Assembly (NCBI RefSeq): GCF_029525575.1 | Contig: NZ_JAPDIA010000008.1 | Coordinates: 1,240,001 to 1,304,000 of the forward strand | Origin: Cohnella rhizosphaerae | Lineage (GTDB): Bacteria; Bacillota; Bacilli; Paenibacillales; Paenibacillaceae | DNA: 64,000 nucleotides | Reading direction: 5' to 3' | Shown: positions 1-9,621 of the stretch, in pieces | Layout of the letters: each line of letters begins with the position of its first letter | Numbering within the stretch: the first letter of the stretch is position 1 | The notes under the pieces: model-generated | What the model was told of the DNA's origin: nothing | What the model saw: only the letters and a program-made list of their open reading frames with translations | Databases searched by the model: none | Made by a program: the position numbers and the translations under genes

Positions 1-1398
1 CATGTTGATAATGCCGATATAATGCGTCAAGTAAGCCAGCTCGTCCCGCAGCTCGCACATCGGATCCTTGCTCGAGAACACCGGGCGGAGCAGGTTGCCG
101 AGCGCCACGATGCTTCGTTCGATATCGTCGGTCTTCTTCATGTTCGCCATCCAGCGCACCATGTTCAGCGTATTGTACAGAAAATGCGGATTGATCTGAT
201 ATTGCAGCGATTCGATCTCCGTCTCCCGCTTCTGCTCCTGCATGCTGTTGTTTTTGTCGATCAGCTCCACGATGCTGAGCGACATCTCGTTGAACCGCCG
301 GATCACCGTCCCGAGCTCGTTGTCCGGCACGCGGTCGAAGGTGACGCCGAGCTCGCCGCGGCTCATATCCTTCATCTTGCCCGAGAGCACCTGCAGCGGG
401 TTCATGATCTTGCGCAGCCACAAATAGGAGAGCGCGAACATGATGAGCAGGCTGAAAATAAAAAAAGAGGGCGACGACGCGCTGCATCTTGTAGATCTGG
501 TCCGTGTACAGCTTGAGCGGGACCTCCTTGATGATGTACCAGTCGGCGTCCTGCAGCTTGTAATAGACCGTCTGCACGCGCCCGTTTTTCTCGTCGCGGC
601 TGCCGTATGCCGGCGCTCCTTCTTTTTTGCGGCACGAACGGACTGATCGTTCCGATCTTTTCTTTGCTGCTGCTCGAGACGACGACGCCGTCCTTGTCCA
701 CGATATACATTTCCCCGTCCTCGGGCTTCAGATCGGAGGCATAGACGGACGCCAGATACCGCTCGTCGATGTTGAAGATCAGCGTGCCGCTCGTCCTCGG
801 CTCGTAAATGCTGCGCACGCCGCGCAGCATGCTGACGAGCGTCGCATCGTTCGGTCCGGTTTTGTACGGGTTGTAATAGGACTCCTTCACGTTGCCCTGC
901 ACGATCAGCTTGGGAAAATCGCGCTGGGATCTCAGGTAGGCGTCCGATTTGAAAAAAAGACGCACCCACTCTTCCTCCGTCTGCACGAGCGTCTGCACCG
1001 CGTTGCCGCCGACGACGCCCTGGCGCTCGGCGGTCAAATAGATGGAGTGAATGTACGTGTAGTTAAAAATAAACGTCTCGATCCGGTTTTGCAGCAGGTT
1101 CTGATAGTTCACGAAGTCGACGTTCGCCTTGTCCGATATCGTCTGTAGCAAGTATTGAATCTGCTCGTCGACCCAGAACAGGTTGGACAGCCGATCCACC
1201 TCGCTGACGACGCCGTGAACGTTGTGATCGACCTGCTGGAACTGTTGAAGCAGCAAGCCGTTCGTTTTGCGTCCGGATCTGGCCGAGCATAAACGTATAA
1301 ACGTAGTACGTACCGGCGGAAAGCACGAGCACGCTGATGAGCATATACGACAGGATGAGCTGCGAACGAAGGCTGCGGAAGGCGTGCGGCAGCTTCAT
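1..1398 (-). CDS. Sensor histidine kinase, YesM type (cut by window edge, frame-broken)
   Basis: Membrane histidine kinase that would phosphorylate the YesN-like regulator encoded just upstream. The N-terminus (MKLPHAFRSLRSQ) leads into a membrane segment, followed by a long extracellular sensor region of Cache type, a second membrane segment, a HAMP-like linker and the start of the His_kinase domain with QINPHFLYN; the phospho-acceptor His codon is at about 184-186. The ATPase domain lies beyond the window start. The ATG at 1396-1398 overlaps the regulator stop (ATGA), so the two are translationally coupled. The frame is broken near 1255-1260, at the T6 run 623-628 and at the A7 run 460-466; domain homology continues across each break, so I read them as sequencing errors. 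The ligand is unknown; this family usually senses extracellular sugars or oligosaccharides. Confidence 0.85.
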
Positions 1399-3017
1399 TC
1401 GGAGGCCGCCTGGCCGTTCGTCCGCTGCCTGCGGTAATCGTTGGGGTTTAAGCCCGTCACTTTTTTTAAACACCTTGCTGAAGTACGTATATTCCGGCGA
1501 AAAGCCCACTTCGACCGCGATGTCGTACGACTTCATCTGCGTCGCGGCCATCAGCTCCTTCGCGCGTTCGATCCGGTATCGGTTCAAATAATCGATGAAC
1601 GTAATCTGCAGCTCCTTTTTTAAACAAAAAGCTCAAGTAACTGAAGCTGAGGTTCACGTGGTCGGCGACGGCCTGCAGGCTGATGTTTTCCTTGTAATGC
1701 CGCTTGATGTATTGAATCGCCTTCGTGATATCGCTGCTCATATGAAGGCGGTTGCGCGTTTCCTCGACGATCTCGGCGAAATAAACCGATACGCAATCGA
1801 GCATCTCGACGAGCGTATCCGCCGCCTCGAGCTGTCCCGTGACGTTCATGAGCAGCGTTTTTTCGTTTTGACCGTCGTCGTAAAGACTCGTGCCCACCCA
1901 TTGAAGAAAATGGAAGAGCTGCGCTTCGATCGCTTTTCTGTCCTCGGTCAAGGACGCTTCGATCGATTGGAGATAGGACTCGTATTCCTTCTGTTTGATC
2001 GGCGACAGCAGCGCGCGCAGCGGCTCGGCTTCGCGCAGACGCGCGATGCGGGAGCGCGCGCCGGACAAGTCCGCAAGCTGGCCGGGACGGTGAAGCTGAC
2101 CGATATCGCTCAGAAATTTGCGTCTCAGCGCCTTGCCCGCGTCGGCATACAGCGCAGGCAGGTTTTTGTAGCCGCTCCGAATGCCGCTCACGCCGAAGGA
2201 AGCCGACGCGCTGAAATACGTCGAGATCGCTTCCTGGATGCGGCCGAGCATCGCATGCGTTTCCTGCTGGATGGCCTGCTCGGACGGCATGTCCTCGAAC
2301 GACAGCAATATCAGGTAATGCTTGTCGTCGATGCAGAACGCTTCCCCCCCGTCGCGCGGCCGACGCGATCTCCCCGAGCATGTTGAGCAGCGTCATCTTG
2401 ATCAAATGCCCATGCTCGTCCTTGAACTTCTCCTGGATTCGCGCGAAGCGGTCGAGCTCCATCTTGCAGGCGACCAGCCGGACCGGCTGGAGACGCAAGC
2501 CGTGCCGGACGACGAAGCGCTCGAATTCGTCGGCGGTGAAAATGTTGTAGAAAAGAAAATCCTTGAGCATCTTTTCCTTCACGAGGTCAAGGTTGGACGG
2601 ATGCGGCTTGCCGTCGGCCGGCTGGCTCCGCGCGCCCTGCTCTTCCAGGCTGCCGCGCACGTCCTCGAGCACGCCCCCGATTTCCGCTTCGGTCATCGTG
2701 AGCTTCAATATATAGTGCGAGACGCCTAGCGACATGGCACGGCGCGCCAGATCGAACTCCTCGAGACAGGAGAGTACGACGATGCGCGTCTCCTTGTCGG
2801 CCTCGCGGATTTTTCCGATCAGCTCCATGCCGTCCATCCGCGGCATCCGAATATCGGTAATGACGATGTCGGGTTTTTCTTTAAGGTAGTAGTCCCATGC
2901 CGCCTGACCGTCGGGCAGGTCGGCCGCGACCTCCATGCCGTATTTGCTCCAGTCGACGGAGCTCCTAAGTCCGACGCGGACGAGCATCTCGTCCTCGACG
3001 ATCATCACCTTGTACAT
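1395..3017 (-). CDS. Response regulator, YesN/AraC type (frame-broken)
   Basis: Cytoplasmic DNA-binding partner of the downstream histidine kinase. It has an N-terminal CheY-like receiver (VMIVEDE, acceptor Asp in VITDIRMPRMDG, conserved Lys in ILKLT), a long middle region, and a C-terminal AraC-type double helix-turn-helix (ITKAIQYIKRHYKENISLQ ... AVEVGFSPEYTYFSKVFKK). The start ATG follows GGAGGATGCCGCG. The reading frame breaks at the C7 run about 2344-2350, the T6 run about 1617-1622 and the T7 run about 1457-1463; dropping one A on the coding strand at the last site gives the expected VTGLNPNDYRRQRTN ending and a TGA that overlaps the kinase start. Reconstructed length is about 540 residues, normal for the family. 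Regulation of the neighbouring GH172 gene is plausible but inferred from position only. Confidence 0.85.
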
Positions 3018-3202
3018 CGCGGCATCCTCCGTTCATGCGGCTATCCCTCGTACGACCTCGAATATAACCGATTCGCATTCCGCGGGCAAGCCGGCGGGAA
3101 GCGGCGCGAAGACGTTCGCGTTCTTACATCATAAGCCGAAGGAAGCGTCCGGAGGTTGAACGATTTTACGATTTGCTTGCTTCCGCGGCCAACGGCAAAC
3201 AA

Positions 3203-3223
3203 GCCCGCGCATGCCGCGCGGGC
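3203..3223 (-). terminator. Hairpin after the GH172 gene
   Basis: Perfect 8-bp stem (GCCCGCGC / GCGCGGGC) with a 5-nt loop, starting 13 nt past the GH172 stop and followed on the minus strand by TTGTTTG. The T tract is weak, so termination may be partial and could allow read-through into the two-component pair. Confidence 0.55.
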
Positions 3224-3235
3224 CTGAAGGTCCCT

Positions 3236-5134
3236 TTAGACGAGTGAATAGATCCAATAATAAAATTCGTTCCAAACTCTGTTTTCGCCCTCTTGCTCGA
3301 AGACGAGCCGGATCGTAATATCGGTCTTTCCGGACGTGTATTTGGCCGGAATGTCGAATTCGTCCTCCAGCCAGCGCTTGTACGGATTGCGATCCGCGAA
3401 GTACCAGCTGCGCGCCTCGACGCGCTCCCCGTCGACGTAGACGTGCGCGCGCTGACGTCCCGTAATCTGGTCGGATCTGCGGCGAACCCTGACGCCCGCG
3501 TTGCGCGGATCGATCGCGACGGTGAATTCGCTGCTGCCTTCGGTTTCCCTGCCCGTATCCGCCAACCTTCGATGCGTGCCGTCCTCGTAGCCGCTCTCGA
3601 CCGTGTAGCTGCCGCGCCCTCCGATCGACGCGTAGCCATGCGCTTCCTCGGAGCCGCGGTCGCCGACGTCCAGCTCGTCGGTAAGTCGCATGCCGGGCGC
3701 ATCGACGCCGTAGTAGAACAATATGCCCGAATGCCGCAAATACTGGTTGTTATAATCGCCCGACTCGATGCCGAAAACGAGACGCTCCCGGAATGGATAG
3801 CAATCGCCAGCGCACAACCGCACCATCGACCACGGATTGTCCGGCAGCCCGTCGTACCCGCTCGACGGATTCGTCTGCGGCGGCGTCGGGAACCCCCAGC
3901 CGTAGCAAACATAGCTTTCCGAGCCGTCGCTCTCGATCTGCGGCGTGGCGATACCGTCGATGTACACGCGGACGTCGCCTTCGCAGCTAACCGTGCCGGG
4001 CTTGCGGGCAAACGCGGTGACTTGCGCGGCCACCATATGCCCGTTACCCGCGATTTCCCCGATGACGGCATCCGAGCCTAGCGTTGCTCTGGATTCGCGG
4101 TACGACGAGGAGCGGAAATAGCCTGCGCGGCCTTCCCGATATTGCGCGAGCGCGGAAGCTTCGAACGTGCAGCGGATGTCCCATTCGGGGACGCGGATCG
4201 TTTTATCGCTCTTGTTGACGAGCTCGACCCGCGCGCCGCGCCAGAACGGCATCGGGAAATAGTTGTAAGAGATCCCGTCCGTGCGCGTGCCGTGGGAGAG
4301 TACGCCGATCGCGTTAAAGCCGAGCTCGTTGCCGAAAAATGCGCCGAGCGGACTGTAAACGTCCGGCGCCCCATGCCCGTCCCACGTCGCGCGGATCCAA
4401 AGCTCGTTCGCGCCGATCCCCGGCGTCCGTGCCAGCATGGAGACGATGCAGCCCGCTCCCTTCGCCTCGAAAACGACGACAGCGTCGCCCGGCGCTATCG
4501 AAAGCTCGCGCCGGACGGTCGCGTCCGACGGAAGATCCGGCTTCGGATCTTCGCCGACGCGCGACCATAGTTCCCGGACGCGTTCGTACGATTCGTTTCC
4601 GGTAAACGTCGCGAGCCCTTCGTCGGCCTCGGCGTACGCGTGATAGACGACATGTCCCCATCCGCCGTCGCCTTTGTTCGCGCCCTTCAACCGGATGTCC
4701 GTCGTGATCTTGCACGAACGCGCATACGGCATCGGCACGAAGCTGCGCACGACGCGGATCGGGCCGCGCCCGCCTTCCTCCGGTCCGAGATAGGCGTCCG
4801 CGAGGGGCTTGACGAACGGCGCTTTGGCGCCGAATTCGGCATGCTTCAGCTCGAATCTGGGCTCGGCTTCGCCGTCGAAGTAAAAACGAAACGTCGGCTC
4901 GGGACTGTCCGGATACCGGTGCTGCACGAAATTGTAAATGCAGCCCGGACCGTCGACGTCGAAGATGACGAATTCTGCGCCGTCCTTGTACAGCAGCCAA
5001 TCCCAATCCGCATTGAAGCCTTGCTTGTCGATGCTCCCTTCATAGCGCGCCTGCACGCCGTCCCGCAGCAGGGGCAGCAGGTCGAATCGCTCCAGACTGG
5101 CAAGCCCCTTCGGCGGCTTCGGGTCGTCGTTCAT
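3236..5134 (-). CDS. DUF2961 / GH172 family glycoside hydrolase
   Basis: About 632-residue cytoplasmic protein without a signal peptide. It matches the DUF2961 family, now GH172, which includes difructose-dianhydride and alpha-fructofuranosidase / arabinofuranosidase enzymes that form jelly-roll oligomers. Family-like segments include WDWLLYKDGAEFVIFDVDGP and CIYNFVQHRYP near residues 45-75, and a repeated jelly-roll half around residues 330-500 (VRVYIDGIATPQIESDG). The ATG at 5132-5134 was chosen because CGGAGGTAACC lies about 9 nt upstream; an in-frame start 60 nt earlier has no ribosome site. The stop is TAA. The gene lies upstream of the YesMN-like pair on the same strand, separated by about 220 bp and a hairpin. 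The substrate cannot be told from sequence alone. Confidence 0.82.
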   Translation of the reverse strand: MNDDPKPPKGLASLERFDLLPLLRDGVQARYEGSIDKQGFNADWDWLLYKDGAEFVIFDVDGPGCIYNFVQHRYPDSPEPTFRFYFDGEAEPRFELKHAEFGAKAPFVKPLADAYLGPEEGGRGPIRVVRSFVPMPYARSCKITTDIRLKGANKGDGGWGHVVYHAYAEADEGLATFTGNESYERVRELWSRVGEDPKPDLPSDATVRRELSIAPGDAVVVFEAKGAGCIVSMLARTPGIGANELWIRATWDGHGAPDVYSPLGAFFGNELGFNAIGVLSHGTRTDGISYNYFPMPFWRGARVELVNKSDKTIRVPEWDIRCTFEASALAQYREGRAGYFRSSSYRESRATLGSDAVIGEIAGNGHMVAAQVTAFARKPGTVSCEGDVRVYIDGIATPQIESDGSESYVCYGWGFPTPPQTNPSSGYDGLPDNPWSMVRLCAGDCYPFRERLVFGIESGDYNNQYLRHSGILFYYGVDAPGMRLTDELDVGDRGSEEAHGYASIGGRGSYTVESGYEDGTHRRLADTGRETEGSSEFTVAIDPRNAGVRVRRRSDQITGRQRAHVYVDGERVEARSWYFADRNPYKRWLEDEFDIPAKYTSGKTDITIRLVFEQEGENRVWNEFYYWIYSLV

Positions 5135-5280
5135 GGATCGGTTACCTCCGTTCAATCCTTCATGTAGACGCGAGATATAGCGGCCCCGAGTCATCTTTCC
5201 CTATGATAGTGATTTTCGCGCCGGGGCGGCTTGAAGGATTTTCGGATTTTGTTGCAATCTTGCGCATGTAAATTACGAGT

Positions 5281-5835
5281 ATATGGCAGCTTGATGCGGC
5301 TCATGCGCTTTTTGAGGGCAACACTTGGCGGCTTGGAAGGTTCGCTGCGCCTCATGTGCTTTCCGTGGGCAGCACTTGACGGCTTGGAAGGTTCACTGCG
5401 CCTCATGTGCTTTCCATGGACAGCACATGGCGGCTTGTGCGGTGCGATGCGCCTCATGTGCTTTCCGTGGGCAGCACTTGACGGCTTGGAAGGTTCACTG
5501 CGCCTCATGTGCTTTCCGTGGGCAGCACTTGCGGCTTGGAAGGTTCACTGCGCCTCATGTCCTTTCCATGGGCAGCACTTGCGGCTTGTGCGGTGCGATG
5601 CGCCTCATGTGCTTTCCGTGGGCAGCACTTGACGGCTTGGAAGGTTCACTGCGCCTCATGTGCTTTCCATGGGCAGCACTTGGCGGCTTGGAAGGTTCGC
5701 TGCGCCTCATGTGCTTTCCGTGGGCAACACTTGCGTCTTGTGCGGTGCGATGCGCCTCATGTGCTTTCCGTGGGAGGCACAAGCGGCTTGGAAGGATCGC
5801 TGCGGCTCTTTTGTTTTCCGTAGGCAGCACCTTGG
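5281..5835. repeat. 51-bp tandem array with an A-A-B higher-order pattern
   Basis: Ten clear units plus one degenerate leading unit. Unit starts: 5330, 5381, 5432, 5483, 5533, 5583, 5634, 5685, 5735, 5785; lengths are 50 or 51 bp. Every unit shares the core CCTCATGTGCTTTCC and GCAGCACTTG but carries one of two variable segments: type A (GGAAGGTTCRCTGCG) or type B (GTGCGGTGCGATGCG). The order is A A B A A B A A B A, a period of about 152 bp. The core contains a GTGCT/AGCAC inverted repeat with a 10-nt loop. Mixed 50/51-bp units break every reading frame, so I regard it as noncoding. In the rest of the gene-free stretch 5135-5896, I see only the upstream region of the GH172 gene (5135-5280) and the acetyltransferase terminator. 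Confidence 0.93.
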
Positions 5836-5842
5836 TGGGACG

Positions 5843-5870
5843 AAAAAAAACACCCTCCGGCGGGAAGGTG
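5843..5870 (-). terminator. Rho-independent terminator of the acetyltransferase gene
   Basis: On the minus strand an 8-bp stem (CACCTTCC / GGAGGGTG, one G-U pair) with loop CGCC is followed by eight T. It lies 26 nt after the acetyltransferase stop. Confidence 0.85.
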
Positions 5871-5896
5871 CGTCATGTATATGCAGTCTCCATTAA

Positions 5897-6556
5897 CTAT
5901 AAAAAAAACGGGTTGCGCCACTCCATAAGCGCCGCGTTGCCGAGGGATTCGTCGTCGTCGAGGTAGCCGCGCGCGATGCCGACCGGCATGCGTCCGCAAC
6001 GGATCAGGAAGGATACGACCGGATCGCGAAGCCGTCCCGCCGTCACTTCCGCCAGATACTGCTCCGGCGTCAGTCGATCCGCGTGCTTGTGATAGCCTGG
6101 CATCCGTCCGCCGCTTAGCAGCCTGCGGCACCCGAGATGAACGGCCGTCTCGTGCATCGACTGGATGAGCCATTTGCCGAGACCGAGCGAGCGGTAGGCC
6201 GGCCTCACGCAAAGATCGACGACATAAAGCGTATCCCCGTCCGGCTCATGGTTGCGGATGTAGCCCTCGTCCGTCGCATCGGCCCAGCTGTGTCCGTCGC
6301 CGTCCGCGAGCGTGCGCCTGAGCGCCGTCATGGACCCTGCGATTATTCCGTCTACGACGACGCAAAGCGCGCCGGCGGGGAATCGCGTCACATGCGCCTC
6401 GAGCTGCGCTTCGTTCCACCACAATTCGGACGGGTACGGCGGCGGGAAGCTCTCCGCTTGCACCTCGATCAGCGCCCTGAAGTCTTCACGCGCATAGCGT
6501 CGGATCAGCGCCTCGGCCGTGCGGCTCCCGTCCGACACGATCATCGTTTTGCGCAA
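5897..6556 (-). CDS. GNAT family N-acetyltransferase
   Basis: 219-residue cytoplasmic acetyltransferase. The GNAT core is visible: the beta4 strand and acetyl-CoA loop in VVDLCVRPAYRSLGLGKWLI (about residues 112-131), with the pyrophosphate-binding signature RSLGLG. The substrate is unknown; the C-terminal segment with SGGRMPGYHKHADRL resembles the larger GNATs found next to amidohydrolase-type genes. The start is taken as TTG at 6554-6556 because AAGGGAG lies about 8 nt upstream; the next ATG (6544) would place it too far. It begins 15 nt after the stop of the carbon-nitrogen hydrolase and is probably co-transcribed with it; together they resemble acetyltransferase plus amidase pairs seen as one protein in some bacteria. 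Confidence 0.88.
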   Translation of the reverse strand: MRKTMIVSDGSRTAEALIRRYAREDFRALIEVQAESFPPPYPSELWWNEAQLEAHVTRFPAGALCVVVDGIIAGSMTALRRTLADGDGHSWADATDEGYIRNHEPDGDTLYVVDLCVRPAYRSLGLGKWLIQSMHETAVHLGCRRLLSGGRMPGYHKHADRLTPEQYLAEVTAGRLRDPVVSFLIRCGRMPVGIARGYLDDDESLGNAALMEWRNPFFL

Positions 6557-6571
6557 GTCGATTCTCCCTTC

Positions 6572-7433
6572 CTACTGCCAATCCGTATACAGATCGACTC
6601 TGCGGTCGCGCCAGGTCGTGACGGAGCCCGCTTCGCGGACCTGGTCCAGCAGGGACAGATCGAGATCCGCCGTGATCAGCATATCCGCGTTCGTATCCCC
6701 TTCGCTCAGGATGCCGCCCGGCGGAAACGGAATGTCGTTCGGCGCGATAACGGCGGCCTGCCCATAATTCGCGCGCATGAAGTCGACGTTTGTAAGCGAG
6801 CCGACCGTTCCCGTCGTCACGACGTAAATCTGATTCTCGACCGTTCTGGCATGGCAGCAGTACCGTACCCGATGAAAACCGTGCCGGTCGTCCGTGCAGG
6901 ACGGGCAAAATATAACGTTCGCGCCCTTGGCGCGCACCATGCGCACGATCTCCGGAAATTCGATGTCGTAGCAAGTGAGCAGACCGACCTTGCCGTAAGG
7001 CGTGTCGATCACCTCGACGCCGTCGCCGGGCTGCACGTTCCAGGATTCGACCTCCGTCGGCGTAATATGAAGCTTGTCCTGCGTATGCCAGGTGCCGTCC
7101 GGCTTGAACAGGAACGCCGTATTGCGGAGGGCGTCCCCGCGCTTTGTCACGTGCGTCCCCGCGAACAAATACATGCCGTACTGCCGCGCGAGGCCGGAGA
7201 ACAGGCTCGTATACAGCTCCGTGTAATCGGGGGAGCGTGGCGATCGGACGGCCCGCGCCGCCCGCCTCCTCCCCGATGCCGAGCAGCGGCGTCGTGATAA
7301 ACTCGGGGAACAGCACGAACTGCGAGCCGTATTCCGCCGCATTGCGCACATAGTGCTTAACCTGGGCGCTCCACGCCTCCGCGCTCCCAACGTCCTTCAA
7401 TGCGAACTGAACGGCCGAAACTCTCATTTTCAT
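6572..7433 (-). CDS. Carbon-nitrogen hydrolase (nitrilase superfamily, frame-broken)
   Basis: Amidase/nitrilase-type hydrolase of about 286 residues. The catalytic triad is visible: Glu in FVLFPEFIT, Lys in TQDKLHITPTEVESW and Cys in VGLLTCYDIEFPE. The start ATG at 7431-7433 follows GCGAGGGATGCAATCG; an ATG three codons later is also possible. The frame breaks at the G5 run about 7225-7229, between ATLPR and SPDYTELYTSLF, which join directly when one base is changed. It is followed by the acetyltransferase gene on the same strand. The substrate is unknown. Confidence 0.87.
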
Positions 7434-7668
7434 CGATTGCATCCCTCGCTTTCTTACCACTCATTATATCTGGCGCGCGATTGCGCGCAAACGGGTTGCG
7501 CGAATGAGAGAATTCTCATTTCGTTCTAAGAAATCGACGGCAACCGCTTTAATATGCGACTCTTGTTCTTTTTTGGGAAATTATAGGTTGTTTGGCATCT
7601 GTTATAGTTGGGTCAAACAAATAGGCCCTAGCGAGCCGCACCATTCGGACGGAGGATCGCCACACAAC

Positions 7669-8169
7669 ATGAGCGCCAATATTCGCAGCCGCACGATCCG
7701 CAAATTCGCCAGCCTGGGACTTTGCGTCGCCATTGCCGTTTCCGGTACGTTATTCGTTTCAGCACCCAGAGCGGCCGCGGCCGCATCGAAGACCGCCAAA
7801 GCCGACAAGATCATTACGCTCGGCAAACAATATTTAGGCGTCAAATACCGCCTTGGCGCGCCTTCGGGCTCGACCAAAGTGTTCGACTGCTCCAGCTTCA
7901 CGCAGTATATTTTCGGCAAATACGGGGTCAAGCTCCCGCGCGTCTCCAGCGCGCAGGCGACCAAGGGCAAGACGGTGGCCAAAGCCCAGCTAAAAAAAGG
8001 CGACCTCGTCTTCTTCAAATCCAGCAACAGCTCCAAAATCGGACATGTCGCCGTCTATATCGGCAACAACAAAATCCTTCATACGTACGGCAAGCCGGGC
8101 GTCACGGTCACCAGCCTGAGCGCCTCCTACTGGAAGTCCCATTACAAGACCGCTAGGCGCGTACTTTAA
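7669..8169 (+). CDS. Secreted NlpC/P60 peptidoglycan endopeptidase
   Basis: 166-residue exported cell-wall hydrolase, expected to cut the gamma-D-glutamyl link in peptidoglycan stem peptides. An N-terminal signal peptide (positively charged RSRTIRK, hydrophobic core, then SAPRAAAAA) precedes a minimal NlpC/P60 domain. The catalytic residues are Cys74 in VFDCSSFTQY, His126 in KIGHVAVYIG and a third polar residue, probably His138 in ILHTYG. There are no SH3 or LysM anchoring domains. The ATG at 7669 follows GGAGG by 13 nt; longer in-frame starts from 7504 would bury the signal peptide. The 165-bp leader shows no riboswitch that I can recognise. Confidence 0.9.
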   Translation: MSANIRSRTIRKFASLGLCVAIAVSGTLFVSAPRAAAAASKTAKADKIITLGKQYLGVKYRLGAPSGSTKVFDCSSFTQYIFGKYGVKLPRVSSAQATKGKTVAKAQLKKGDLVFFKSSNSSKIGHVAVYIGNNKILHTYGKPGVTVTSLSASYWKSHYKTARRVL

Positions 8170-8193
8170 CAGCACGCGCTTCGCGCTCAGATC

Positions 8194-8237
8194 AAAAGCC
8201 TTCGTCCCCGCCAGCGGCGGCGCGACGAAGGCTTTTT
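8194..8237. terminator. Bidirectional terminator
   Basis: Stem AAAAGCCTTCGTC / GACGAAGGCTTTT with a GC-rich loop. A T tract follows on both strands, serving the NlpC/P60 gene (+) and the histidine kinase gene (-). Confidence 0.9.
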
Positions 8238-8271
8238 CGCGCGATTCGGCAAGCCTCGGCATGACCGGCAT

Positions 8272-9621
8272 TCACTTGTAAGGCAGCGCGATCGCGATCG
8301 TCGTGCCGCTGCCGGGCTTGCTGAAAACTTCGACCGTACCGCCGTGCAGATCGATGATCCGTTTGGCGATGGACAGCCCCAGGCCGCTGCCGCCGGTCGC
8401 GCGATGCCGCGCCTCGTCCACGCGGTAAAACCGCTCGAATAGATAAGGAATCTCGTTCTCCGATATGCCGATGCCGTAGTCGGTCACTTCGATGCGAACC
8501 GTATTTTTCTCCGAACGGATGCGAACGTCGATCGGTTCTTTGCTGTACTTGATCGCGTTGTCCAGGAAGATCAGAATCATCTGCCGGATCTTGTCCTTGT
8601 CCCCGACCATCTGTACCGTGCCGGAGCCGGCATGCACCCGCACATGCCGAAGAAAGGTCGCCCTCAGCACGCCGGACAGATCATTGACGATGGCCACGAT
8701 GTCGAAACGGCTCTTGCTTAGCCAGTCGTCCTGCTCCGCCTCCGCCAGCGTCAGCATCGAGAGCGTCAGCTTCTTGAGACGCTCCGTCTCTCGCGCGATC
8801 GCCTCGATCGCCTCGTCCCGAACGGTCACGTCGTCCCGGCCCCAGCGCTTGAGCATGTCCGCGTAGCTGCCGATGACGGTCAGCGGGGTCTTCAGCTCGT
8901 GCGAGGCGTCCGCCACGAACTGCTTTTGCCGCTCGATCGTTCGGTCCAGCCGGTCGATCATCTGGTTGAACGCGCGAATCAGCTGCTGCAGCTCGACCGA
9001 TTCCTCGCGTCCCATTTTCACCCGCTGGAGCTTGCCGCTCCGGTCGATCTCCCGCATCGTCTGGACCATCTGCCCGATCGGTCCCGTCAGCCTGGAGGTG
9101 AACCAGTACGTCCCGAGAATGGCGAATATGATCGCGCCGACGCTCGTGACGCTAAGCGCGCCGAGCAAAATCTGCAAATAGCCGTCGAGCGCGGTCAAAT
9201 ACCGCGCGCTGTCGATCTGCCCGATCAGCCTGTGGTTGTCGTAGATCGGCACGGACCAGGTGAGCACCCGGTGTCCGTCCACCTTGATCGTGTCCGAGTG
9301 CGACATCGTCCGGACTTCCTTGGGCAGGGCGAGCAGCTGCTTGTCCACGCCGACCGAATTCACCACGCGCGAATCCGGCGTGACGATGCGCATCATCTCG
9401 TTGACGTTGTACATGTCCTTCAGCAGCGCCGCGTCGTCGATGCCCGCCATCTCGTTTTTGCGGAGCGTCTCCATTACGAGATCGGCTTTGCTCGAGAGCA
9501 ATTGCAGCTCGCCGCGCGTCGTCACCTTGATGACGAAGTAATAAACGAACACATTGTACAAAATCAAAATAAAAATCAACCAAAATACGGTGAAAAGCGT
9601 GAAGCGAAGCCTTAGCGTCAT
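8272..9621 (-). CDS. Two-component sensor histidine kinase (HAMP-HisKA-HATPase)
   Basis: 449-residue membrane kinase. Two membrane segments (about residues 5-28 and 150-172) flank a roughly 120-residue extracytoplasmic sensor. A HAMP domain, a HisKA domain with the phospho-acceptor His in DASHELKTPLTVIGSY (about residue 240), and an ATPase domain with the N box FLDNAIKYS and G boxes DYGIGI and GGSGLGLSIAKRI follow. It resembles the ArlS/CssS/YkoH group of Firmicutes kinases. Its ATG overlaps the regulator stop (ATGA at 9618-9621), so it is the second gene of a coupled pair. The signal is unknown. Confidence 0.92.
   Translation of the reverse strand: MTLRLRFTLFTVFWLIFILILYNVFVYYFVIKVTTRGELQLLSSKADLVMETLRKNEMAGIDDAALLKDMYNVNEMMRIVTPDSRVVNSVGVDKQLLALPKEVRTMSHSDTIKVDGHRVLTWSVPIYDNHRLIGQIDSARYLTALDGYLQILLGALSVTSVGAIIFAILGTYWFTSRLTGPIGQMVQTMREIDRSGKLQRVKMGREESVELQQLIRAFNQMIDRLDRTIERQKQFVADASHELKTPLTVIGSYADMLKRWGRDDVTVRDEAIEAIARETERLKKLTLSMLTLAEAEQDDWLSKSRFDIVAIVNDLSGVLRATFLRHVRVHAGSGTVQMVGDKDKIRQMILIFLDNAIKYSKEPIDVRIRSEKNTVRIEVTDYGIGISENEIPYLFERFYRVDEARHRATGGSGLGLSIAKRIIDLHGGTVEVFSKPGSGTTIAIALPYK

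Noticed and set aside
5281..5835. CRISPR array
   Set aside because: Variable segments are only two recurring types in fixed order, not unique spacers, and no cas genes are present.
5191..5966. Open frames on both strands through the 51-bp array
   Set aside because: They exist only because the repeats lack stops; 50-bp units shift the frame, and no start has a sensible ribosome site.
7574..7608. Promoter of the NlpC/P60 gene
   Set aside because: TATAGT at 7603 has no partner at 16-18 nt; spacing to TTGGGA is 23 nt.
7500..7668. c-di-AMP (ydaO) riboswitch before the NlpC/P60 gene
   Set aside because: Often found before such genes, but the conserved core is not recognisable in this short leader.
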